Shown here: piece by piece, positions 41,958-53,500 of the stretch
Layout: each line of letters begins with the position of its first letter
Position numbering within the stretch: position 1 is the stretch's first letter
Assembly (NCBI GenBank): GCA_025716855.1
Contig: JAIXMQ010000085.1
Span: 30,019 to 94,018, forward strand
Source: Pilaira anomala
Taxonomy: Eukaryota > Mucoromycota > Mucoromycetes > Mucorales > Mucoraceae
Length of the DNA: 64,000 bases
Direction: 5' to 3'
The notes under the pieces: model-generated
What the model saw: only the letters and a program-made list of their open reading frames with translations
Database searches by the model: none
What the model was told of the DNA's origin: nothing
Position numbers and translations under genes: made by a program

Positions 41958-42500
41958 AAAAGGTATAGTCGCTATTCAGTTTATTATACTTTTAGTTTTT
42001 CGAAAAGTTTCAATATAACTGTATTCTTTTTTTTTTATTTAAAAAAATGTGTTTTTCTACCGCAGTTTATTGTTTTTTTTAATCAATAATTGCTTATTTC
42101 TTATCTGCATATCATCTTAATAATTGCTACAGAACCAGTGAGATTGAGAGACCTTTCAAGAAAATACTCAAATCCGTGTTGTCCTTTTCTATCCCATCCA
42201 TAGCACATATATGTGCAATATACGAAGGAGTTAATAAACATGTACTGCTTTGGCTCCATTTTTTTTTTAATTAACTGGATACGTACACAATTATTTAAGC
42301 TTTCTAAATTAGTTTTACCTATAAGAATAATTGAGCCATTTTATAGAGCTGTGTACGTTCTTATATGCTTCTACCCTTAGTAGTATAGTATCATGCGTAG
42401 AAATTGAACCATATTCCGAATTTTCTCAAAGTAAATTGACTTCATATTGTAAGCGTCAAGGAATTGGAAAAAAAAAAGAGTAGTCAGTAGTACATACATA
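41575..42500. other. Intergenic with CT microsatellite
   Basis: T10A12 tract at 41601-41622 just upstream of the STRIP gene, (CT)n of 34 bases at 41921-41954. No gene is recognised before the Fanzor element. The last two bases (TA, 42499-42500) flank the element. Confidence 0.6.
41921..41954. repeat. (CT)17 microsatellite
   Basis: Uninterrupted CT dinucleotides, 34 bases. Confidence 0.9.
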
Positions 42501-42599
42501 CAGAGTTTCCCACTATTTTTGGGAATTAATATGGGAGTTAATGGGAAAAAAGTTAAAAATTAATAAAACAAAGTTTGAAAGTTGATGGAATAAATTTTG
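42501..42599 (+). repeat. Left terminal inverted repeat
   Basis: 99 bp; aligns without gaps to the reverse complement of 45384-45482 with scattered substitutions. Confidence 0.9.
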
Positions 42600-42607
42600 T
42601 ATCAAAG

Positions 42608-42880
42608 TTTTCCAAAGCGATAACTAAGGAGGATAATTATTGTTTTTTTTCCCCAGTTTAATCGGGTCATAGTTTTTTCTGTTGATTGAGTTTTTTTTTT
42701 GACTTCTCAAGAATATTGCAGGTTTCAGACCAGTTTCCCAAAATTAAGATACAATCCTTTCCAAACTTTTTTCTGATGTTTTTTGATAAACGTTTGGTTG
42801 ATTGAATTTCATTGATATGGGCACTGAGCTTCATCTTTCTAAAGGGGATTAATTCTTTCTTTCTCTTATTTTTATAAAAT
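42608..42880 (-). repeat. Inverted, internally deleted relative of the Fanzor 3' half
   Basis: Beyond the terminal repeat, 42608-42642 matches the reverse complement of about 45266-45300. The minus-strand open frame 42667-42933 then encodes LIPFRKMKLSAHINEIQSTK and FGKDCILILGNWS, nearly identical to the intact gene, followed directly by sequence matching the last exon (ILEKSKK...). The segment corresponding to about 44792-45173 is missing, removing the zinc ribbon and the last two RuvC acidic residues. It is a non-functional remnant that lengthens the terminal inverted structure. Confidence 0.8.
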
Positions 42881-43098
42881 AACTGAAAAAGTATGGTATT
42901 CAAAAATAAGATACGAGATGCATCATCATGCACTGGTTAATTAGTGTAATTGCTTACGTTATAAAATACAAGCAAGTTTTTTTTTACCAGTCCCAAAAAC
43001 CAATAACCAGTTTGATAAATGCTGTCAAAACCCTTTCTTTTTTTTTTTTTTCTTCTTTGTTCTTTCCTCTTTTTTAACAATTCCTCCCCTGAGTAAAA

Positions 43099-45271
43099 AT
43101 GGAGGGATCCATTGAACAATATACCTCTGTAAGTATTTTTAACGGTTTTAAATGTATTATTTTGCTCACATTTATTTTCACAGGTGAATACATTATCAAT
43201 AAACACTGATGGTAATGGTAAAAAGATTATGACTGTAAAGTCTTCAATTACTGGAATAGGATGGAAACCTCAATATCTTTCTATTTTGAAGAAACTCGTT
43301 CATGACGTTCATATTATCTTTACCCATACGTATTCGTTTACAAGATATATATTTATCCAAGAGTTTAATCTTAATTTAGAAGAGTATTCAGTCCAAGGTT
43401 TTTACAAGGAAGTGTTCCTATCACTTTTAGACAGTAAAACTGTGAATGTTAATAGACTATCGGGCAAAGTAAATGCATATAGAGATATGATAAACAAGTA
43501 TAAAGCATCGTATTGTAGAGATTCATCATTCACGCCAATCAAACTACCTTCTGCTCAACAAATAGCCTCATATGAAGCTACAAAAATACAAACTGCTTGT
43601 ACTAATGCAATCACTAAAGATTTTGAAAATAAGCTGAGAATGGTTGTTAATAAACTGATTGGACTGAGGCAACGTATCTCACAATTGACTAGCGATTTGA
43701 AAAAGCAAGGCTACTCAAAAGAGGAAACTAAAGCCAAAATTAAAAATAACATTCTGGAACCTGCTACACAACTTAAACCGGCTATTTCATCAAGAGATAT
43801 CAGCCGAATCCCAAAAGAATTCCAAGATCGAAAGGCTATTATCAACTGTATTAAGGACATATTTTTTGCTTATCCTGAAACTTACAAGTTTAAAAAAGAT
43901 TCCATTTATTATGATGCTGTTGCAAATCCAGGAAAACACTTACTTGCTTATTTTAAACTAGCAGAGATATGCGAGGCTAACAAGTTCAAATTATTCCAAT
44001 GCTTTCCTGTTAGAAAGACTTTTATTCCGTCATATATGACTATTGATACTATGATATTGAACAATCATATATTAAAAAATTCCCAAAGAAGCAAATTGGA
44101 TAAAGGGTATATCTGGGGAAAAGTCCTAAATTTATCTTCAAAAACTTTTAAAGATCAAGGCCTAGACAGCTCCATGAAGTTCAGAGGAACTATAATGACA
44201 GATGGCATAGGTATTTCTGTTATAAAACAAAATTTCGACACGTCAAAGGTGGTACAAGTAATCCCAAGGCCAGTTTAGTGGAAGATGAAGAACTCAAATA
44301 TATTGAACAAATCCCCAACGAGGAACTACGATCTACAGATGGAAAATGTGTATTCATTGATCCTGGTCGACGCGATCTAATTTATTGCATGCCCGAAGAT
44401 AGCACAGTCAATAACAAAAAAATTTACAGGTATACGAGAAATCAAAAAGCAAAGGAAACAAAATCAACAAAATTTAAAAAGCTGCGGCAACAGTTGAAAC
44501 CAAAAGACATTCAAGATTGCGAGGACAAACTCAGCAAGTGCTCGCCACTCACAGTAAAGAAGGAAGCATTTGTTGAATATTTAAAGATTAGAGCTGAAGT
44601 TACTTCTAAGATGCAAGAATACTATTCAAATGAAGATGTAGAGAAGGATAAGAAAAAGAAAGACTTAATCCCCTTTAGAAAGATGAAGCTCAGTGCTCAT
44701 ATTAATAAAATTCAATCAACCAAACGTTTATCAAAAAACATCAGAAAAAAGTTTGGAAAGGATTGTATCTTAATTTTGGGAAATTGGTCTGCTTCCCGCA
44801 CAAACGGATTAAGAAATAGCTTACGAAAAGGGTTTAAAGTTTATCTTTTGGATGAGTTCAAAACTTCTAGTATCTGTTCTTCTTGTGAAAACAAGCTAGC
44901 AACTTTTAAAGAATGCATTAATCCAAGGCCATACCGACGTTCGGCTAATCCAAAAGTAACATGCCATGGGATTTTAAGGTATTTCTTACATATTTTATAT
45001 CAATGAAAGGTTTAAATAACTTGTGTTTAGATGCTTAAATCAAAACTGTTTGGAGAAACAGGCATTAACTGAAAAGGATCAAGAGAATATAAAGTATCGA
45101 CTATGGAACAGGGATCTTGCTGCTGTATTAAATTTTAGGAAGATCGTAATTAGCTTAAGGACTACATCCCAGAAACCTGCGATATTCTTGAGAAGTCAAA
45201 AAGACTCAATCAAAAGAAAAAACTATGACCCAATCAAACTGGAGGAAAAAAAACCTCGTCTTCAACAATAA
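43099..45271 (+). CDS. Fanzor RNA-guided nuclease homologue (one frameshift)
   Basis: Model: exon 1 43099-43128, exon 2 43184-44978, exon 3 45031-45271, with GT-AG introns at 43129-43183 and 44979-45030. About 690 aa if the frameshift is allowed for. The N-terminal half is basic and helical (LRQRISQLTSDLKKQGYSKE). The C-terminal half is a RuvC-like nuclease: first Asp in KCVFIDPGRRDLIYC (44359-44361), central ILILGNWSASRTNGLRNS, Glu in YLLDEFKTS (44854-44856), zinc ribbon CSSC (44875-44886) paired with CLNQNC after intron 2, and last Asp in NRDLAAVLNF (45113-45115). All three catalytic acids and four Cys are present. One base appears missing in the A-tract at 44245-44247, shifting frame before KASLVEDEELKYIEQ. 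Family members use a co-encoded RNA to cut DNA; activity here is inferred. Confidence 0.85.
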
Positions 45272-45383
45272 TTATCCTCCTAAGTTATCGCTTTGGAAAA
45301 CCATGATACCGGTAAAGCCTTAAAACGTCTATGTAAGAATCACATTACTAGCTAACTTTTTCAAACTTTATCTAATTAATCTT
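45272..45383 (+). ncRNA. Candidate omega-RNA 3' region (hypothetical)
   Basis: In TnpB and Fanzor loci the guide RNA scaffold generally comes from the end of the gene through the right element end, with the guide read from flanking DNA. The non-coding stretch between the stop codon and the right terminal repeat is the matching location here. No fold was computed; the left inverted copy retains the first 35 bp but lacks most of the rest. Confidence 0.3.
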
Positions 45384-45482
45384 CAAAATTTATTCCATCA
45401 ACTTTCAAACTTGGTTTTATTAACTTTTAAACTTTTCCCCAATAATTTCCATTTTAATTCCCAAAAATAGTGGGAAACCCTG
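45384..45482 (-). repeat. Right terminal inverted repeat
   Basis: 99 bp; inverted partner of 42501-42599. Ends ...GGGAAACCCTG followed by TA. Confidence 0.9.
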
Positions 45483-45809
45483 TACAAATAAATGCATAAT
45501 TTCAAAGACAGGGATATAATATTAGTGGCTTAAATTGTTTTTTTTTTCAAGATACGCAAATTTTAACAATCAAACAAAACGCCATGCTTCTTGCTACAAA
45601 TGGTAACTGGGACCGTTGAGGCCAAGCTTTTGATATTGATTTTTACTGCATATCACCCCGTTTTGTGTGTGTGTGTGCTGACTGCCAATAATAGTTTAGC
45701 TAAATAAAATATAAAAATAAAACCTTTTTTTTTTTTCATTTCCCCCTCCTTCTTTTTTCCTTTTTCTTTATTTTTCTCTAAAAAAAAAAAAAAAAAAAAA
45801 AAACTAAAT
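45483..45809. other. Spacer and promoter of Sec14-like gene
   Basis: Between the element end and the next ATG. Contains TG repeats near 45665-45678, a pyrimidine tract and an A-run ending just before the start codon. No gene seen. Confidence 0.5.
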
Positions 45810-46929
45810 ATGAACGTCTTCAAATTTAGATCTGGTTCTTCTGCAGCAAGTACGAAATCTTCAGCACCTTCTATCAATTATGGACCTATCACAAATGAGC
45901 CTATTCTTGTTGCACCAAAAGATTATGAACCTGCCATGAATCCTCCTCTTACTGTAGAACAAACTCAAAAAGTCAAGGATTTATTGGATTATATGGATAC
46001 TTTGATCCTTTCAAAAGAAGATGCTTATTACCCAAATGAAAGAGGTTTCTTATCTCCTGCTACTGCTCATAGATATATGAGAGCAAGAAAATGGGACTTT
46101 GAAGTAACGTCAGAAATCTAATTTTAGATAAATGTTGGTCTAATCCTTGTTTATTAGGCAGCTAAGACCATGTTGGAAAAAACTGTTAAATGGAGAAGAG
46201 AATTTAAACCTGAACAGTTAAGTCCTGATGCTACTAGTAAAGAGGTAAATATATTACATAAAGCTGCCAAAAAAAAAGTGTTGTCTGATCGATATATACA
46301 TATGTATGTAGGCTGAGACTGGTAAAATGTATTTTAATGGTTACGATAAGATGGGTCGCCCTCTTTGGATTATGAAACCCCGCTTCGAAAACTCAAAGGA
46401 CTCGGATGGACAAGTAAACTTTATTGTATTTTGTTTGGAAAGAGGTATTCGTTTGATGCCTGAACATGTTGAAAAAATCTCTATTGTTGTCGATTTTAAG
46501 GACTCAAGTATGTCTAATAATCCTACTGTTGCCACCTGTAGAAGATTTTTAGATATTCTTAGTAATCATTACCCTGAAAGACTTGGTGTTGCTTATTTGA
46601 TTAATTGTAAGTGTTTGTGTATATGTGTATATGACGTCTATATTTATACTTTTTTTTTTTTAATATACGCAGCCCCTTGGTTCTTTAACGCAACATATAA
46701 AGTCATTGCACCTTTTGTAGATCCTGTTACCAAAGAAAAGATCAAATTTCTCAGTACCGACACAAATAATAACGATGATGACTTAGCAAAATCAGAGGGT
46801 CCTATTTCATTAGATCAATTAGAAGTAAGTTTAGGTGGTCGTTATAATTTCGAATTTGATATGCCTACCTATTGGAACAGACTTTTAGAAATTACGGGAA
46901 ATCCTTATAAAGTGATAGAATATAAATAA
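45810..46929 (+). CDS. Sec14-like CRAL-TRIO lipid transfer protein
   Basis: Four exons: 45810-46103, 46158-46244, 46312-46606, 46673-46929 (933 nt, 310 aa). An N-terminal CRAL-TRIO-N helical part includes FLSPATAHRYMRARKWDFEA and KTMLEKTVKWRREF (about residues 80-115). The lipid-binding domain includes GKMYFNGYDKMGRPLWIMKP, ISIVVDFKDSSMSNNPTVAT, NHYPERLGVAYLINSPWFFN and YKVIAPFVDPVTKEKIKFLS (about 130-260). No signal peptide or GOLD domain. The closest layout is the Pdr16/Sfh group of phosphatidylinositol transfer proteins, which couple PI supply to sterol and lipid homeostasis. The start is the first ATG after an A-tract. Confidence 0.9.
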
Positions 46930-47517
46930 TTTTAGACCCATTAAATGATTTAAATATGAATTCGTGTGTTTATTATATGGCTCTATATACTTTCCTCTCC
47001 AGTCTACATTCTGTACACAATGTTGGAGAGTGGCTGTTCATATGTACTACAGTTTTTAAACATTTTTCTTGATGGGTGTACATACATACAGCGTTTTAGG
47101 CAGATGAAATCAAAAAGATAAAAGGAATTAGGTATCCAAGGATTTGCAGGATCGTGTATTTTTATTCATAGTCACTGCACAGGATACTTATGATCTTGTC
47201 TTTACCATCTACAATATCCATATCGACATCATTCATATCATCATATTCCTCATATTCATTAACAACATTATTATCAGCACTATTATCATTTTTTATATCC
47301 ACACTACCGCTGTGAGCTTCCTTTACATTGGTTATAACTCGTAATAAGAACCAACAGTTGATCATATATGCATGTAAATATTGTATCTTATAAAACTAGT
47401 CTTTACACATGTATGATAAAAAAAAAGTAATTTTATTTATAAACATATTTCACACAAGTACTCCTCTTAGTTTCGCAAATATAATATACGCGTATATTAT
47501 TTTTACTACTTACAGGA
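46930..47517. other. Intergenic, one doubtful acidic ORF
   Basis: Downstream of the Sec14-like gene. A minus-strand frame at 47162-47365 (67 codons) is acidic and low in complexity (NEYEEYDDMNDVDMDIVDGK). It has an ATG but no recognised domain or splice partners, so it is not called as a gene. Confidence 0.4.
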
Positions 47518-48260
47518 CAACAGCCACGAGAAGGCGGAAGTACATCTGGTCCCAAAAATGACAGAGTTAGAACCCTGTAGTGATAGTGAGAACGAATACA
47601 GTTGTGCCTACAAACATTGCTTTCAGAAGACCTACATTTTCAATCAAGCGCCATCCCCAACTTCAAACACAAGACCTATTAGCAGGGATCCTTACATGAC
47701 CGAAGCCACAACAGCGCACCCATCACATTATTCAAAATAACTTGAAAGAAAGATCAAATAATGGTTGTCCTAGCGTGAAGACGCACCAACCGCCTGACGA
47801 TAACTGGGATTCCAGTCTTCTAAATGTCCGCAAGACTAACTTACAAAATACAATGGGCACTTTATTCAAACTATAGGAATGATCTAACTTCTGACATAAG
47901 AAAGATACAAACCAGTCCAAGAGTGACCTATCGCAAATGCCATTTAGAAAGAGAAATGCCAGGACCGCTGGTGCGACAAGGGTATCTGGACATTTATCAA
48001 TCTCAATCCCAAAACCAATTAAGGCTTCAGTGTGTCAGTAATTCTGGCATCTCTGGAACTAGCAGGCCCAGCATTACTTGAACCGGCAAGCTAGAAGCAA
48101 CAGGTAAGGTAAAGACACCCCGAAAGATGCCGATACCCACACATTGACCAGTAAATCTTGACGTCCAGTCAAATAGTCAACCGTCGACCAAAGCAAGCAG
48201 TAAGCTACTACAACCAATACTAAAGAAAAAAGAAAAGAAACGTAAAAACGGGGGTCAATT
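47518..48260 (+). pseudogene. Decayed coding-like region, retroelement-like
   Basis: Several short plus-strand frames (47558-47740, 47824-48081) in Pro/Gln/Arg-rich protein-like sequence broken by stops and frame changes. GC is visibly higher than the neighbouring AT-rich spacers, and the peptide fragments are unlike homopolymer noise. The context resembles gag/pol-type remnants of fungal retrotransposons, but no diagnostic motif (YxDD, DDE or protease) survives, so the identity is a guess. Confidence 0.25.
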
Positions 48261-49245
48261 GTAAATAAAAATAGGCTGCAGCAAAAATATGATGACGTCT
48301 CATATGCATATCTAACTGAGTTTTGCAGCTATTATGCATTTTGCAGGATTTTAGTTTTTTTGTGTATCATAACAAAGAAGTTTCAAGTTTTTTTTAAGAG
48401 TTGACTTAAATAAGGTTGACTTTTATAAGAAGGAAAATATTATAAAGATATTCCTAAAGGTAATAGACACCTTTGGGCTAATTCAGTTGCTGATATATTG
48501 TCGTGGTGTGACTTTACGCAGCTTAGAAAATAAGAAAACAGCTATGAAATACAACAGTAGTACCGGCTCTTACCATCTTTCAGCTATTACAAAACCAATA
48601 TTTTTAGTAATACATAGTATGTTTTATCTCTCTTCCGCGTTATAAGACTAAAAAAGTTATAAGCCAGAGAGCCCGCCAGGTCTCTCGCACGACCCAAGGT
48701 CAGAAAGTAGTATATATTTGTGAAGTCTAAGGGTGGTTACATACCTAGAATAAAATTGGTGGCTTGTCTTTTTCTTTTTCTTCTGTCTGTTCTGGTTCTC
48801 TTTTTGTGTTGTTCTGGTTACACCTATCTCTCAAACATCATAAAATCAAAAACATTCTCATCTCTTTTTTTTTATTCCTTCTTTTCTAGTTTTTTTTTTT
48901 TTTTTTTTTTTTTTTTCATATTTTTCTAAAACTTCTGATTACCATTTTATTTTATCCCAATTTTACCAACATTTTTTTATTTTGGTTAGTCAATATTATA
49001 TATATTCACTTACTCAACTTTCTTCTAATAGTTTTGTTAAATTTTATTTGTTGGAATTAATAAATTATAGTTAAAACAACAGTATTCTAAAGTCAATTTG
49101 CATTCCTCTGTTTATTGTTTGGATCTCTTTTGGGCATTTTTATTTTTCACGGGTGCATGCGTTACTGAAAATCAACATTTGACCTAAAATTTCAACCCTC
49201 CCCCCATCCCTTTAGCCATCTTTTGCAATTCTTTACTCTATTAAA
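48261..49245. other. Intergenic, no gene seen
   Basis: AT-rich spacer with a T-run near 48890-48916 and a pyrimidine-rich stretch 48760-48900. No coding sequence supported. Confidence 0.5.
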
Positions 49246-50430
49246 ATGTCACCTTCTTCTTCAAACAAATACTACGTGGACCTTGTTAGATCCATTTACG
49301 AAAACATTATGAACGAAAATGACAGTAGCCAGCAAACCAATCAAGAAGATTGTGTTGACCTACAGACAGTGGAAGTAGAAGAAGAAACTTTGCATGCCGT
49401 TTACCATAAAGTGCCTAGATTTTCCCACGGCAACCGCTTTGATTTAGCCCGCTTTGACGACAACATTTGTAGAAACTTGTTTCGATTTACTTACTATGAA
49501 ATGAAAAGAATTACCGCTGCTATTGGAATGTCAGGAAAACTCAACTTCAGAAACAATGACCGCTATCACTTTTGTCAAGACGACATTTACGTTCTTGCGA
49601 TTGTGTTGAAACGACTAAGCAGCAGTTGGAAGTATTCCGATTTGGTAATCTTCTTTAACATTATTACCGAAACTGATATTTGTATCATTTTCAATTCGAC
49701 TATCTTTGCCTTACACGACAAATATCATCAAGGGCTTAACAAGTCGCATCTTAATAAAAAAAAAACTTAATTAAATTCAACGAAGCAGTAATTAGAAAGC
49801 ATTCACCATACCGCTTCGTAGTTGGTTTCATAGATGAAACACATTTAGCAATTGCACGTCCATCAGTAGACCAAGAATTTGATTGTAATGGACATCATAT
49901 ACAACATGAACTTTGGTTCCAAGGTATCACCACGCCTGACGGAATTACCATCAGTAAAAGCCCACGACAAGCGTATGATGGATGAGACTGAGATAGATAC
50001 TATTTTCAAAGCCACCATTGATCGTCGTCGTTTTGGCGGCAAAACATATGCATTGTATGGCGACAGTGCTTATGTCAACAGCAAGTATACATATCATTCG
50101 TCCTTTAACTAAAAAAGAAAAACTACATATCCTATTCTTAAAATCATCAACAACAAAATGACCAAGCTTAGAATTCCAGTTGAATGGGAATTCGGGCATG
50201 TGTCAACCCTTTTCAAGCTGTTCAACACCAAAAGCGAGCTCAGACTCATACTGAATTCTTTAGGGAAAACTTTTCTGATCGCTAATATGTTCAAAAAAAT
50301 TGATATCTTTATTCGAGGTGGAAACCAAACAAATCAATACTTCGATGCACTTCCTCCGACATCAGAAATTATCTGATAAGGCTTGAATGTGAAGATGAAA
50401 GTGAAGTACTTGCACGTATTCGACCATTAT
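49246..50430 (+). pseudogene. PIF/Harbinger-type DDE transposase, frameshifted
   Basis: The first 174 codons (49246-49770) read NICRNLFRFTYYEMKRITAA and FCQDDIYVLAIVLKRLSSSW, typical of the region before the DDE domain in HARBI-like transposases. After a poly-A slip near 49757-49766 another frame continues with FVVGFIDETHLAIARPSVDQ and HELWFQGITTPDG (first catalytic Asp). A third frame gives LYGDSAYVNS (second Asp) at about 50054, and a later frame RIPVEWEFGHVSTLFK (Glu) at about 50170, ending QTNQYFDALPPTSEI. At least three frame changes and internal stops separate the pieces, so the gene is dead unless introns were missed. The order of catalytic motifs makes the family call strong. No terminal repeats were identified. 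Confidence 0.8.
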
Positions 50431-50560
50431 TCTAATATATTTTACAACTGTTATTATTGTTACAATTATCTGTCATAAAAGTTAGAATAATAAAAATAAT
50501 ACAATTTGTGATTCAAAGGCAACTTTTTTTCGTTGGCGCTTTTTTTCCTTTTACGTAAAT

Positions 50561-53500
50561 ATGGAATCTTTCACAGAATTCGACGTTTTATGGATACAGA
50601 GCACGCCAGCTATTGCAGCTATTTTTCACCATAAATATTTACAATTTACAAACAGCTTGTACTGTCCTTACAGTGAGAAACCTATAACCATAAGACAAAC
50701 TTTTCGTCGAATTCAAAATGCCTTGCTCACTGTAAGTTATTTTTTTTCTAATGATCTCCTTAAATAATAATAACTCATAAACAAATTTAGAATGACAAAA
50801 AGAGATTAGCCCTTTATTTTTTACCAGCATGTTCTGCTTTAAGAAGAGAAACGATCATTAGTTTGTTTCGAAGAAGTCAAAGTAACTTTTCGTGTTATTG
50901 TCTTTCGATCCCAATTACAGAGTATCAAAACAATATGCTGTTAGGATGGTCTGCAGGACTGGGTAGTGATATTTGGAGTCAGCGGTGTCAAGCGCCGTAC
51001 GACGACGATTACTTTTCGACGTTTACACCTGATACTTTAAAGAGTGGATGCTCTATTTGGGAAGAGTTCAAAAATCAACCGTTTGTAATATCTGATGAGA
51101 AGTTTTTTAAAAGAGCTTTAATTGTGGATTTGAATAAAGGCATGTGTACGTTCGATATGGAAAATGGGATATGTTTTAATAAGGGAATCGATGATGCTAT
51201 TCGTGGGTTAATCGCAGCAGCTACATTTTGTTCGTCTCCAAGGTAAAAGAATCGTGTTTCATTTTATGAATGAATTTTCGGGTTTTAATTCATAAAGTAG
51301 TACGTTGGTATGGATAATAGATGAAAGTATTTTATATGGAGACGATATAAAAAACACATTACAAGAAAGGTTCAACTTTTATATAATATAAAAATTACAT
51401 TCTGCTAATTTGAGGTTTTTTTTATATAAATGTAGAAGAGAAAGATTATTAATTAAATGTAGGCAAGCACTTCGAAAATCTGTTGAATCATTTGATTCCT
51501 CTATTCCAATTTATTGTTTTATTTTGGATTATTTTTATGCCGAAAGTACTTCCTTATTAAGTTGCCTCGCGCAGTACGTATCCTATCCACATAGCACAAA
51601 TTATCATTGTACCTGACTTTTTTGTATAGAATTCAGCATCGACATCATTTGTGTTACTCGAAATCAATTATGTTGAAAGGAACGGAGGAGGACAAATCGT
51701 TTATCGAAAATAGTTTAAAAATTAAATTAGTTTCTCTTAATACTATGGCTATTTATAATGAATCCAAATGGAAAGATATGTTGTAAGTTTTGGGAAGTAA
51801 ATGGGGAGAGTTTATTAATAAGTATTGTCTTCAAAACTAATACAATGCAAAATAGCTTGGCCGATATTGAAAAGATTGATCATGAGCGAGTTTTTGAAAA
51901 CTTTAAATATATTTCTCCTTCTGTATTGTAAGTCAAAGTTATCTGTATATATATAATTAGTCAACTTCCCCAAGTATCCAGATAAAATTGTATATGAATA
52001 GATGAAATTTAAGTTACTACGCCTTATCAAGTCAGCTCAATAGTTTTGAATTTAAAAATCGGTACAATACAATTAGGGGGCAGTTGACTGTTAATAATAT
52101 ATATTTATCTTTATGACTAATTCACATATACTGTAGAAATGTGGAATACAACCTCGATAGTTTTAAGATACCTCTTTTATCAATTGAGAATTCGGGTCCT
52201 CTCACACTTTCTGAGCCCATTGGTAAATTAGGCACGTTGCATACGGTTTCTGCAAAGGTAAATAAAAATATTTTCTTGACTTTTTGGTTTCCAACTTTTT
52301 TTTTTCTCTATCTCGCAGTCTGTAGATATTTTTGACCGATGGACTAAAACAATCATGGACTACACACCTGAAGAAGAAGGAACGATAGTTCTTGAACCTG
52401 AATATGAAATGAACCAATTTGATAAAGCTCGTCAGTTAATAACAACTGAGCATATCGAATCGTTTATTAATAACTCGAAATCCTTAAAAAAGGGTGAAGC
52501 AATACTTGAACTCGTTCATGATACTAGTTACAATTTGGAATCCAACGATACCATGTCTATACAGGGTAAAATTAAATTAAATTCTATAGAGAATTCTGTT
52601 ATGATTCGGTTTGACAACCAAGGTATGATTGAATTGGCAGTATGTAGTTGTGAAGTAGGTAGTAGGTTTGGAAACTGTAAACACTGTGTTGCCATCTTAG
52701 TTTGCTTTAAGGAACATCCGGACTGTTTTTTGTTAAAGAAGCCAGCTGATTTCTCTTCCTCTTCTCCTCCCTCAACGAAAAGAATTTTTCTGGATACTGA
52801 AAGTGATAATAATGATAGTAAAAAAATTAAAGTTACTTTCGAAAGAGAATATAAATCAGTAAGTTTATGTTATGCAATTTTTGTATTTCTTTTAATCCAT
52901 CAAATGTAGGATGCAACTTTACCGTATCATACTGATAGTTTTTATACCCAAAGCTCATTGTACGAAACTTCTAAAGGCGGTGTACAAGCAGGAGGGTCGA
53001 ATGTAAGGAATGATTCCGATGCTACTCAGCCATATAACTACGATGAATTAGATGAGACTCGGCCATACAACTATAATGACTTAGATGCAACCCAGCCATA
53101 TAATTATGATGACCTGGATGCGACTCAACCATATAATTATAATGACTTGGATGCGACTCAGCCGTATAACCATAATGATTTAGATGCGACGCAACCATAT
53201 AATTATGATGACCTGGATGCGACTCAGCCGTACAACCAGAATGATGTAGATGTAACTCAACCGTATAATTATAATGACCTGGATGCGACTCAGCCATATA
53301 ACTATGTCAGTGAATCGAATGCTACACAGCCTTACAATCACGATAGCGGACCAGATTTTAAACGGCCTTACAATGATGAAGATCCAGATGCTATACAAAC
53401 CTACGAATACAGTGGTGATAATGAAGAAGTTGATGGGAAACAAAATAACATATACGATGCTACAACGCAACCCTATGATTACAAAGAGGATATACCAACA

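Larger units (their letters stand above)
42501..45482 (+). mobile_element. Fanzor (eukaryotic TnpB-like) TIR transposon, 2,982 bp
   Basis: Bounded by 99-bp terminal inverted repeats: left starts CAGAGTTTCCCACTATTTTT and right (reverse complement) CAGGGTTTCCCACTATTTTT. Both ends abut TA (42499-42500 and 45483-45484), consistent with a TA target duplication as in Tc1/mariner-like and several other TIR families. The only gene inside is a Fanzor-type RuvC nuclease on the plus strand; no DDE transposase is encoded, so mobility would need a transposase in trans. The left arm is an inverted, internally deleted copy of the right half. Fanzor ORFs captured by various TIR transposons are known; this specific arrangement is read directly from the sequence. 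Confidence 0.88.

Noticed and set aside
42667..42933. Independent minus-strand gene
   Set aside because: It is a truncated inverted copy of the Fanzor gene lacking catalytic residues.
44249..44275. A 20-25 bp intron rescuing the Fanzor frame
   Set aside because: Far shorter than any other intron in the window (about 50-110 bp); a one-base deletion is simpler.
47162..47365. Acidic minus-strand ORF
   Set aside because: Short, low complexity, no family, no exon partners; could equally be chance.
53022..53297. Minus-strand repetitive ORF rich in His and Tyr
   Set aside because: Shadow of the 33-bp repeat array coding on the plus strand; no splice or start support.
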